Source: Actinomyces sp. (GTDB lineage: Bacteria; Actinomycetota; Actinomycetes; Actinomycetales; Actinomycetaceae). Taken from it: a DNA stretch of 8,189 bases. A model generated the notes under the pieces. That model was not told the origin of the DNA and did not search any database. It saw only the letters and a list, made by a program, of their open reading frames with translations. Location: contig NZ_JAUMUL010000091.1 in NCBI RefSeq assembly GCF_030530635.1, positions 1-8,189 on the forward strand, read 5' to 3'. This document shows positions 1 to 6,218 of this stretch, piece by piece (positions within the stretch are counted from its first letter, which is position 1; every line of letters begins with the position of its first letter). The translations under genes were made by a program, and so were the position numbers.

Positions 1-30
1 CGGTTCGGACCCCTTGCGTCGGTTCGGACC
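1..30. repeat. Short direct repeat CGGTTCGGACC (two copies)
   Basis: The 11-base unit CGGTTCGGACC occurs at 1-11 and again at 20-30, a 19-bp period. It lies beyond the end of the ABC exporter operon, at the window edge, so more copies may exist to the left. The second copy supplies the left arm of the hairpin at 23-59. No function can be assigned. Confidence 0.4.
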
Positions 31-59
31 GGCCCAGTTGCACACTGCGCCGGTCCAAA
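23..59. repeat. Inverted repeat downstream of the ABC exporter operon
   Basis: Bases 23-33 and 49-59 form an 11-bp stem with one mismatch (position 25 against 57) around a 15-base loop. The core arms GGACCGGC (26-33) and GCCGGTCC (49-56) are exact complements. It lies about 50 bp past the stop of the minus-strand operon. It could be a second, U-tract-free terminator or the border of a repeat family; on neither strand does a run of T follow the stem. Confidence 0.35.
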
Positions 60-80
60 TGGAGGTTGGCGGTCCTAACA

Positions 81-104
81 CGGCCGGGCCGCGCGGGCCG
101 GCCG
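81..104 (-). terminator. Putative GC-rich terminator hairpin after the ABC exporter operon
   Basis: Arms CGGCCGG (81-87) and CCGGCCG (98-104) are perfect complements around a 10-base GC-rich loop. The hairpin starts 5 bases after the stop codon of the 578-aa exporter subunit on the minus strand. There is no T tract, which is common in high-GC actinobacteria, so this is a positional inference and could be just GC-rich spacer. Confidence 0.4.
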
Positions 105-109
105 CGCCG

Positions 110-1846
110 CTACTCCTGGCTCCAGGCCTCCCACAGGCTTGCATACTCCCCGCCGAGAGCGACCAGTTCATCATGCGTGCCCAGTTCCACAATCCGCCCG
201 TCCAGCATGACGGCAACCCGGTCCGCGTCCTGCGCCGTGTACAGCCGGTGCGCCACCTCGATCACCGTGCGCCCGGCCAGCGCTGTCGACAGCGTGCGCT
301 CCAAGATGCGTGCCGCATGCGGGTCCAGTAAGGACGTCGCCTCATCCAGGATCAGCGTGTGTGGGTCCAGCAGGACCAGGCGCGCCAGCGCCACCTCCTG
401 AGCCTGGGCAGGGGTTAGCGTCAGGTTTCCCGAGCCGACCGCCGTATACATGCCGTCGGGAAGAGCGTCGACCCACTTATCGGCCCCGATGGCCTTGATC
501 GCGCGGGTGATGGTCTCATCGGCGGCGTCCGGGCGGCCCAGACGCACATTGTCCGCGATAGTGCCCGCGAACACATGCTGCTCCTGAGTCACTAACGCCA
601 CGTGCTGCCGCAGCTCCGGCTCGGTGAGATCTGTAAGCGGCACTCCGCCCACCGTCACCGACCCGGAGGTAGGCGGGTTGATACCGGCCAGCATGCGACC
701 CAGAGTCGACTTGCCCGAGCCGGACGGCCCGACTACGGCCAGTCGCTCGCCGGGCACCAGGTCCAGGTCGATGCCATGAAGCACCTCCACGCCCCGACGG
801 TAGGAGAAGCGGACATCGCGCAGACACATACGCGTGTCCTTCGGCACGGCCCCGGTAGGAGTCCGGTCTGCGGGCACCTCCTCCACGCCCAGGATGCGCG
901 TAAGCGACGCCTGGGACACCTGCACCTGGTCGATCCAGTACATGAGCTGGCCGATTGGCTTCCGCAGCTCCATGGCATACAGCGTGACCGTGGTGATCGC
1001 GCCCAGGCTCGCCCAGCCGCGGGATGCCAGGAAACCGCCCCACAGCAGGATCACCACCACCGGGGCGCGCCAGGCCACGTCCAGCACCAGATACAGGCGC
1101 AAGCGCAGCCAGGCGGTGAACTTCTCCAGACTCCAGGCCTCCGCGACCGACGCGGCGATGACCTCTTCCCGGCGGCGACCGATCCCCAGAGCGTCGACGG
1201 TGAACGTATGGTCGACCGTCTCGGAAACCACGCCGTTGAGCCGTGCGACGGCGGCCGACCCCGCCCGGTACGCGGGCACGGAGATCGGCAGGTACCAGCT
1301 CATCATCGCCCAAACCGGCGGTCCCACCAGCAGCAGGCCGGCCGCGAGCAGCGGATCCGACACCGCCGCCGCGGCGATGGTGAACACGATCGTCACCGTG
1401 CACACCATGATCTGGGGCACGCCCACCCGCACCAGGAACTCGATGCGGGACACGTCATTGGTGGTCCGACCCACCAGGTCGCCGGTGCCCGCCGACTCGA
1501 CCGCCGACAACGGCAAGTGCACCACCCGGGACATCATGCGCTCGCGCAGATCCGCGAACACCGACTCTCCGAGGGTGCGCGCATGCATCTGCGCGAAGCG
1601 GTTGATCACCGCCCCCACAATCGTCACCAGCACGATCACCAGGACGATCTTGTCCACATAATCGGCGGTGGCGGTACCCGCGGACACGCGAGTCACCAGT
1701 CGGCCCAGCAATTGCGGAGCCACCAGAGTCGCCAGCACCGCAGTGATCTGCAGCACCAGGACCCACACGAAGCGCATGCGGTAGGAGGCCATGATGCCGA
1801 AGGTCTTGCGCATGGCGACCTTGCCAGGGGCTACGGGCAGAGCCAT
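110..1846 (-). CDS. ABC exporter half-transporter, catalytic subunit (578 aa, LTPAQ signature)
   Basis: This is a type IV ABC exporter half-transporter: an N-terminal membrane domain (about residues 25-310, with six likely helices) fused to a nucleotide-binding domain (about 335-578). Visible motifs are Walker A GPSGSGKS at 373-380, Q-loop Q421, Walker B LILDE ending at D501-E502, D-loop SLLD and switch histidine H533 (VAHRL). The signature position reads LTPAQ (477-481) instead of LSGGQ, so this subunit binds ATP but offers a poor signature to its partner. The start ATG overlaps the stop of the upstream exporter gene by one base (TGATG) and follows a perfect ribosome binding site, so the two are translationally coupled and almost certainly form a heterodimer. 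Length is usual for a half-exporter. Substrate is unknown; such pairs export drugs, peptides or lipids. Confidence 0.95.
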   Translation of the reverse strand: MALPVAPGKVAMRKTFGIMASYRMRFVWVLVLQITAVLATLVAPQLLGRLVTRVSAGTATADYVDKIVLVIVLVTIVGAVINRFAQMHARTLGESVFADLRERMMSRVVHLPLSAVESAGTGDLVGRTTNDVSRIEFLVRVGVPQIMVCTVTIVFTIAAAAVSDPLLAAGLLLVGPPVWAMMSWYLPISVPAYRAGSAAVARLNGVVSETVDHTFTVDALGIGRRREEVIAASVAEAWSLEKFTAWLRLRLYLVLDVAWRAPVVVILLWGGFLASRGWASLGAITTVTLYAMELRKPIGQLMYWIDQVQVSQASLTRILGVEEVPADRTPTGAVPKDTRMCLRDVRFSYRRGVEVLHGIDLDLVPGERLAVVGPSGSGKSTLGRMLAGINPPTSGSVTVGGVPLTDLTEPELRQHVALVTQEQHVFAGTIADNVRLGRPDAADETITRAIKAIGADKWVDALPDGMYTAVGSGNLTLTPAQAQEVALARLVLLDPHTLILDEATSLLDPHAARILERTLSTALAGRTVIEVAHRLYTAQDADRVAVMLDGRIVELGTHDELVALGGEYASLWEAWSQE

Positions 1847-3831
1847 CAGTGGTTCACCTCCTCGTTGGGGACGACGGCGTCGGGCCCAGTCGAGACTGTG
1901 TTCCGTGCGGCTTCGGTGGCACCCGACTGCGGTTCCTCTCCGGTGGCGCGGGCGACGACGGCGCGGTAGGCGACGGCGTCCGGGTCTCCTGCCCGGGCGC
2001 GGGCCAGCAGCTCCCGGTGCGGGGCGCGCAGGCGCTCGCGGCCGGCGTCGTCGAGGAAGATGACCTCATCGCAGACCTCCAGCACCAGCGGGGAGGCGGT
2101 GGTGACGATCGTGGTGGCACCTGTGCGGGTGGCGCGCACCCGGCGCGCCACCCGTGCCTCCGTATGCGAATCCAAAGCACTGGTCGGTTCGATCAGCACC
2201 AGCGCCGGGGCCTGGGTCAGCAGCGCCCGTGCCAGTGCCACACGCTGGCGCTGCCCGCCGGAGAGCGAGCGCCCCCGTTCGGTGATCATGCCCGCCAGCC
2301 CCAAATCCAGTGACGACAGCACATCATGAGCGTCAGCCACCTCCAGCGCTTCGAGCAGACGCTCGTCACCGGCCGCCTCGGCAACCGCCGTGTGCACGTT
2401 CTGGTCCACGTCGGCCACACCCGCACGCCTCCGTTCGGCGGCCACCAGGGTGTCCACATCTACTGGCGCTGGTGCCGCCCCGCCACGCACATCCAGCGCT
2501 TCGCGCAGGGTGCCCGTGAACAGTTGTGCCGTCGCCCCGGATACCACGATCGAGGCGCGCACCTGCTCCAACGGCATACCGGTCAGGGGCCGATCGGCGA
2601 GTGTGACGGCGGGAGCGCCGTCGTCGAAGCGACCCAGCCGGGTGGCCAGCGCGGCCGAAACATCCGGATCGGCGGCGACCAGCGCAGTCATGCGCCCGGG
2701 CGCCAGCCCCACGCCGGAGGCGGAGTCCAACAGCTCGCCTTCCACCGGTGCAGCACGCGTCGGGTCCAGCACGAGCCGCTCCGAGACGGTGCCGGCGGCG
2801 GGCTCCACTGCGAGCAGCCGCGCCAGGCGCCGGCCGCCCACCAGGGCGCGCGTGTAATCCTGAACGGAGTAGGAGAAGACCATCAGCGGCCAGGACAGGT
2901 AGGCGGTGTAGCCGTAGAAGGTGACCAGCTCGCCGGCGGTGATCGCTCCGGTGATGGCCATGCGGGCCGCCGCCCACACGACGACGGCGACGAACAGTCC
3001 CGGTAGCAGCACCTGCAGGCTCATCAAAACCGATTGCGTACCGGCAACGGCGACGCCGCGGCGCCGCAGCTCCTGGGAGGCCTCCTGATAGCGGCGGGCG
3101 AACACGTCCTCCCCGCCGATCCCGCGCAGAATTCTCAGACCCGCCACCGTGTCCGTGGTGATGGTGGTAAGCGCAGACTGTGCCTCCCGCTGCACCGACT
3201 GGCGCCGCTGCAGCGGCCGGATGACCGGGGTGATCGCCCACGCCACCACCGGCATCCCCACCAGCACGATTACCCCCAACCGCACCGATGTGTTGAGCAT
3301 CACCACAGCTACCACCAGGAAGGCGCAGGCGGACCCGATCAGCTCCGGCAGCCGCTGGGCGAAATTGCCGATGTACTGGGCATCCGAGGCGACGATCGAG
3401 GCGACCTCCCCGGAGGAGACCTGCCGGGACAAGTCCGCGCCGGTGGCGGATACCTGCCGCCCCACCAGGCGGGCGATGTCGAAGTTGATCCGCATCCACC
3501 CGTGGATGCGGAAGTAGGACAGCAGGGTGTCACCCACCGCGTAGACCACGAACAGCCCCAGCAGGGTCAGCGCAATCGCCCACACGCGGCCGTTCAGCCC
3601 GTGCTCGATGCCGGCGTCCAGGGCGGCGCCGAGGAACCAGGGCACGATTGCCTGGATGATGCTGGAGACGATCGCGGACACCGTGGCGACCGTCAGCGGC
3701 GCTGCGGCGCGCCGCAACAACCAACGCAGCAATCTCCCCGGGGTGATCCCGGAAGGCGGCTGGGGTAGTGGGGCGTCCGGCTGCGGCAGAAGTCGGCGAG
3801 CGGCGGTGAGGGGATTACGGGGGCGAGCCAT
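1846..3831 (-). CDS. ABC exporter half-transporter, degenerate subunit (661 aa, intact LSGGQ)
   Basis: This is the first gene of the exporter pair. An arginine- and proline-rich N-terminus (1-40) precedes a six-helix membrane domain (about 45-330) and a nucleotide-binding domain (about 365-610). That domain is catalytically eroded. Where Walker A should be there is AADPDVSA (386-393), with no glycine-rich loop and no lysine. The Q-loop reads VVSGA (429-433), lacking glutamine. Walker B is VLIE with isoleucine 547 for aspartate, though E548 remains. The switch histidine is replaced by S580. The signature LSGGQRQR (523-530) is intact, so the subunit can complete the active site of the 578-aa partner. 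About 40 extra residues (448-488) interrupt the stretch between Q-loop and signature. A polar C-terminal tail (about 611-661) has no recognised domain. The ATG at 3831 lacks a clear Shine-Dalgarno sequence; it was chosen because the exporter N-terminus follows. Confidence 0.93.
   Translation of the reverse strand: MARPRNPLTAARRLLPQPDAPLPQPPSGITPGRLLRWLLRRAAAPLTVATVSAIVSSIIQAIVPWFLGAALDAGIEHGLNGRVWAIALTLLGLFVVYAVGDTLLSYFRIHGWMRINFDIARLVGRQVSATGADLSRQVSSGEVASIVASDAQYIGNFAQRLPELIGSACAFLVVAVVMLNTSVRLGVIVLVGMPVVAWAITPVIRPLQRRQSVQREAQSALTTITTDTVAGLRILRGIGGEDVFARRYQEASQELRRRGVAVAGTQSVLMSLQVLLPGLFVAVVVWAAARMAITGAITAGELVTFYGYTAYLSWPLMVFSYSVQDYTRALVGGRRLARLLAVEPAAGTVSERLVLDPTRAAPVEGELLDSASGVGLAPGRMTALVAADPDVSAALATRLGRFDDGAPAVTLADRPLTGMPLEQVRASIVVSGATAQLFTGTLREALDVRGGAAPAPVDVDTLVAAERRRAGVADVDQNVHTAVAEAAGDERLLEALEVADAHDVLSSLDLGLAGMITERGRSLSGGQRQRVALARALLTQAPALVLIEPTSALDSHTEARVARRVRATRTGATTIVTTASPLVLEVCDEVIFLDDAGRERLRAPHRELLARARAGDPDAVAYRAVVARATGEEPQSGATEAARNTVSTGPDAVVPNEEVNH
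1854..1863 (-). promoter_or_regulatory. Strong Shine-Dalgarno for the downstream exporter subunit
   Basis: On the minus strand GAGGAGGTGA ends 7 bases before the ATG at 1846, close to a perfect anti-16S match. It lies inside the last codons of the upstream exporter gene. It fixes the start of the 578-aa protein and suggests that subunit is translated efficiently in its own right as well as by coupling. Confidence 0.85.
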
Positions 3832-3903
3832 GGTGGCACGAGGCTAGCGGTCCGCAGGTCCCGTAGCACTGCCGAGGCGGTGTGGGAAGAACCGCGTTGC
3901 GGC

Positions 3904-3919
3904 GGGGAATAGATTCCCC
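3904..3919. promoter_or_regulatory. Perfect 16-bp palindrome, candidate operator of the ABC exporter operon
   Basis: GGGGAATAGATTCCCC has 7-bp arms with a 2-base centre, as expected for a dimeric repressor site. It lies 73-88 bp upstream of the exporter operon's ATG, within the 236-bp intergenic region 3832-4067. The AT-rich centre could also overlap a -10 element (TAGATT on plus), but no convincing -35 partner is visible on either strand. No regulator gene lies in the window. Confidence 0.45.
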
Positions 3920-3941
3920 AATGCGACGGTCCTGGGTGCAG

Positions 3942-4024
3942 CGGTCCGGCTTCGCGCGCGGGGAGCAGCACGGTTCGGGTACTCGTCATAAATGCCCCAG
4001 TACGGTCCGGCTTCGCGCGCGGGG
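3942..4024. repeat. 22-bp perfect direct repeat, two intergenic copies
   Basis: An identical 22-base unit, beginning CGGTCCGGCTTC and ending CGCGGGG, occurs at 3942-3963 and 4003-4024 (start-to-start distance 61 bp). The second copy runs into the left arm of the hairpin at 4021-4065. Both copies lie between the oxidoreductase and the exporter operon. They may be members of a dispersed intergenic repeat, or upstream regulator sites; the window alone cannot decide. Confidence 0.6.
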
Positions 4025-4065
4025 CGGGGCTCCCAGCAACGGCTGCCGGTGGGCGGCCCCGCCCC
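4021..4065 (-). terminator. GC-rich hairpin just past the oxidoreductase stop, putative terminator
   Basis: GGGGCGGGGC (4021-4030) and GCCCCGCCCC (4056-4065) are perfect 10-bp complementary arms around a 25-base loop, in which CCCA (4032-4035) can pair with TGGG (4050-4053). The stem starts two bases after the stop codon at 4068-4070. No T tract follows on the minus strand. Position and stem strength favour termination of the oxidoreductase transcript. Confidence 0.55.
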
Positions 4066-4067
4066 GG

Positions 4068-4679
4068 CTACTGGTAGGTGTCCAGTATGCGCAACTTGCG
4101 CGAGATGACGTAACGCGCGTAGGCCTTGGCGCGCGCCTCCAGGTCGGCGGTGTGCATCGTCGTCGTTCCCGGTGTTACGAAGGGCTCCAGATAGTCGACT
4201 CCGATGATGACGCTAGTGGCCTGGAAGGGGCGCAGCACGTCGTTCATGGTGTAACCGGAGGAGACGGCGTCCCGGTCGCGCCGACGCCGGCGGAACAGGA
4301 CGTCGGCAACCGAGCGACGGGTCTCGAAACGCCGGTAGTGCGCGGCCACCGCACCGGCGGACACGGCCAGCAACAACTCCTTGCCCTGCAGGGCGTCCCC
4401 ATTGGTGCCGTAGGCCCAGCCCCAGGTCAGGACGTCGTCCTCCCACTTCTTCAGTAACGGCGGGCTGGAGTACCACTGGATCGGGAACTGGAGCACGATC
4501 CGGTCGGTGCGCTCCAACAGGTCCTGCTCGGCCTCAACGTCGAAGTTGAAATCCGGATACAGCGCGTACATGTCGCGGATCTCGACGCCGTCGAGCCCCT
4601 CCGCGGCCTGCGCCAGGCGCAGGTTGACGGTGGACTGACTCAGGTCGGGATGGAAGATGAAGATCGTGGTTTTCGCCAT
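4068..4679 (-). CDS. Flavodoxin-fold NAD(P)H oxidoreductase (KefF/MdaB-like)
   Basis: The 203-aa product matches the Flavodoxin_2 family, cytoplasmic FMN- or FAD-dependent enzymes that pass two electrons from NAD(P)H to quinones or similar acceptors. Seen: an N-terminal strand then HPDLSQSTVN (10-19), the phosphate-loop region; YPDFNFDVEAEQ (41-52); and the hallmark QFPIQWYSSPPLLKKW (64-79) followed by WGWAYG (86-91). Further on, LAVSAG (104-109) and LRPFQAT (149-155) align with the family core. Between those two, about residues 112-141, lies an arginine-rich insertion (FRRRRRDRD at 129-137) that relatives lack. The ATG at 4679 is preferred over a TTG four codons upstream because GAGGA ends 5 bases before it. 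The gene appears monocistronic. Kef-type regulatory partners are not present, so a quinone or electrophile detoxification role is likelier, but unproven. Confidence 0.9.
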   Translation of the reverse strand: MAKTTIFIFHPDLSQSTVNLRLAQAAEGLDGVEIRDMYALYPDFNFDVEAEQDLLERTDRIVLQFPIQWYSSPPLLKKWEDDVLTWGWAYGTNGDALQGKELLLAVSAGAVAAHYRRFETRRSVADVLFRRRRRDRDAVSSGYTMNDVLRPFQATSVIIGVDYLEPFVTPGTTTMHTADLEARAKAYARYVISRKLRILDTYQ

Positions 4680-4684
4680 GGCAT

Positions 4685-4689
4685 TCCTC
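4685..4689 (-). promoter_or_regulatory. Ribosome binding site deciding the oxidoreductase start
   Basis: GAGGA on the minus strand, 5 bases before the ATG at 4679. It supports that start over the in-frame TTG at 4691, which would sit on top of this site. Confidence 0.7.
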
Positions 4690-4776
4690 AACAGACGCGG
4701 GCGTGGAGAGGTGACCCGCGGTAGACGACGAACAGTGCCGACAGCCCCGGACGGTCACTCCCAGGACAGTAACGGC

Positions 4777-4807
4777 ATGCTAACGGATAGGGTGGGGCAG
4801 ATGTCGA
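4777..4807 (-). promoter_or_regulatory. Weak candidate promoter of the oxidoreductase gene
   Basis: On the minus strand TAGCAT (4782-4777) fits a TANNNT -10 box. TCGACA (4807-4802) resembles TTGACA but with a long 19-base spacer; GACATC (4805-4800) gives 17 bases with a worse match. It would leave a leader of roughly 90 bases. The rest of 4692-4868 shows no clear hairpin or other gene. Confidence 0.25.
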
Positions 4808-4868
4808 ACGGTTGATCACGCTCACAATCGGGGTTTTCGACTCGCTTGTCCGGGTCTGGTCGACGGCA

Positions 4869-6218
4869 TTATTCGGCGTCAATATTTGGATCTGCGGACG
4901 GTCGCGTGGCCCGCAAGGCCGGTACCAGCGCCGCCAGGGCGCCGCCGACGCAGCCGACTGATGCCGGCACCAACAACCCCATATCAGGGACTATGGTCCC
5001 AAATTGCGTGTGGTCGAGCAGTACGGCATTCAGTGCCACCGACATGAGTAGGCCGCTGGCCCCGCCCAGAATCACGCCGCCGGCACCGGCAAGCAGGACC
5101 TCGCACAGGAACTGCCCGACGGCCTGGGCTCGGCTCCGTCCGACCGCCTGTAGGAGAGCCGTCTCGGCGGACCGCTGTGAGGTCGACGCTGCCAGGGCGC
5201 CGGCCGTGCAGAAACCGGCCAGCAACGAGACGGCGGCGAGCAATATCGGAAGCGCATCCAATACGGTTTCCTGGGCGGCGGTAGTCGCTTGGGACGCCCG
5301 CAGGCCGGCGGCCGTGGGTATGGTGAGGCAGGTGGCCGCCGCGCCGAGAAGCGGAGCTGCGGCCAGGGCGGCTCCATGGCGGGGCGTGGCCGCCAGATGT
5401 CGCACGGCCAGAAACCCACTCGGCGTCGGCCGTACCGGCAGCCCCAGCAGGAGGACGAGCGGACGCAGAACCGCCGGGAGGGCGATCAACAGGCCGATCA
5501 GCAGCAGTGCTGCGGATGTACCCAGCACGGGCAGGCGGTGCGCCAGGCCGTCCATACGCCAGGCCACGCAGATGCCCACGATCCCGAGTGGTCCCGCCAC
5601 TGCGCCGACGACGCCCCGTGCCGCCGACGAACGCGGGGTTTCGTTCGATGCTGCTCCCGCGGGAGGTGTCCGGGCCGCACCGATTGCCGGTGGCAGGGCG
5701 CCTATGAGCGTGGCGGGCAGGCCTACGGCGATGGCGGCGGGCGTTGGGGCGGTTGCCGCGGCCTCCAGGCCCTCCAGTGGCGTGTTGCTGGAGGCGACGA
5801 CGACATCCAGCAGGTGGAGCACGCCGATGCCGCCGAGCATGCCCAGCGCACACCCAAGCAGACCGATCGCCGTCGCCTGTAGGAGGACCACCAGGACCAC
5901 CGGCGTTGCCGTGGCGCCCGTGGCCCGTAAGAGGGCGAGCACGTGGGTGCGGCGTCGCAGGCTCGTCGCAAATGCGTTCATGACGATCACCATTACCGCG
6001 AGTGTCACCAGGGCGGCCAGGCCCAGCAGCAGGCCGTGCACGTAGTCGTGCGCCGGGCCGGCGCCGGAGGCGGTGCCTGCGGCGGGAAGGGCGGCGTCGA
6101 TCGCCAGGACTCCTGCAAGCGTGGACACGCCTGCGGCGACGGCCAACGCTGCGCGTAGAGACGGGCCCGGATGCATGCGCGCAGCGCGCCAGGCCGTCCG
6201 GATCACCGGTACCCCCAC
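4869..6218 (-). CDS. FtsX-like ABC permease with two cores and reduced extracellular domains
   Basis: This 449-aa membrane protein is the permease of a MacB/LolC-type (type VII) ABC system whose ATPase gene lies directly upstream and overlaps by 16 bp. The start typical of the family, TAWRAARMHPG (8-18), leads into TM1 (about 23-45). A first FtsX core spans about 62-183 (three helices, a coupling segment LALLRATGAT near 94-103, ending PPAIGAART). Two middle helices (about 203-222 and 232-260) and another at about 282-303 precede a second core (about 320-437) with the matching segment ALLQAVGRSR and ending PALRATRP. In usual relatives about 150-250 extracellular residues follow TM1 and the corresponding helix of the second half. 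Here only about 16-18 residues follow each. The GTG at 6218 is chosen because it keeps the conserved N-terminus; an ATG at 6176 is a shorter alternative. No Shine-Dalgarno sequence is visible, consistent with translational coupling. Confidence 0.88.
   Translation of the reverse strand: MGVPVIRTAWRAARMHPGPSLRAALAVAAGVSTLAGVLAIDAALPAAGTASGAGPAHDYVHGLLLGLAALVTLAVMVIVMNAFATSLRRRTHVLALLRATGATATPVVLVVLLQATAIGLLGCALGMLGGIGVLHLLDVVVASSNTPLEGLEAAATAPTPAAIAVGLPATLIGALPPAIGAARTPPAGAASNETPRSSAARGVVGAVAGPLGIVGICVAWRMDGLAHRLPVLGTSAALLLIGLLIALPAVLRPLVLLLGLPVRPTPSGFLAVRHLAATPRHGAALAAAPLLGAAATCLTIPTAAGLRASQATTAAQETVLDALPILLAAVSLLAGFCTAGALAASTSQRSAETALLQAVGRSRAQAVGQFLCEVLLAGAGGVILGGASGLLMSVALNAVLLDHTQFGTIVPDMGLLVPASVGCVGGALAALVPALRATRPSADPNIDAE

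Noticed and set aside
110..136. Shared word EAWSQ at the end of the 578-aa exporter and in the ABC ATPase tail
   Set aside because: Only five residues are shared in low-complexity surroundings; this is most likely coincidence.
602..1969. Long plus-strand open frame of 455 codons
   Set aside because: It is a high-GC shadow antisense to the exporter genes. The product is rich in His, Gln and Arg without motifs, while the opposite strand shows a full ABC exporter.
4257..4346. Frameshift in the oxidoreductase as an explanation of the insertion
   Set aside because: The other minus-strand frames across this stretch do not give family-like sequence, and the frame resumes the family core (GYTMNDVLRPF) without a shift.
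4846..6045. Long plus-strand open frame of 399 codons
   Set aside because: It is antisense to the FtsX-like permease. Its translation is rich in Arg, Ser, Ala and Pro with no domain, whereas the minus strand gives coherent membrane helices and FtsX motifs.
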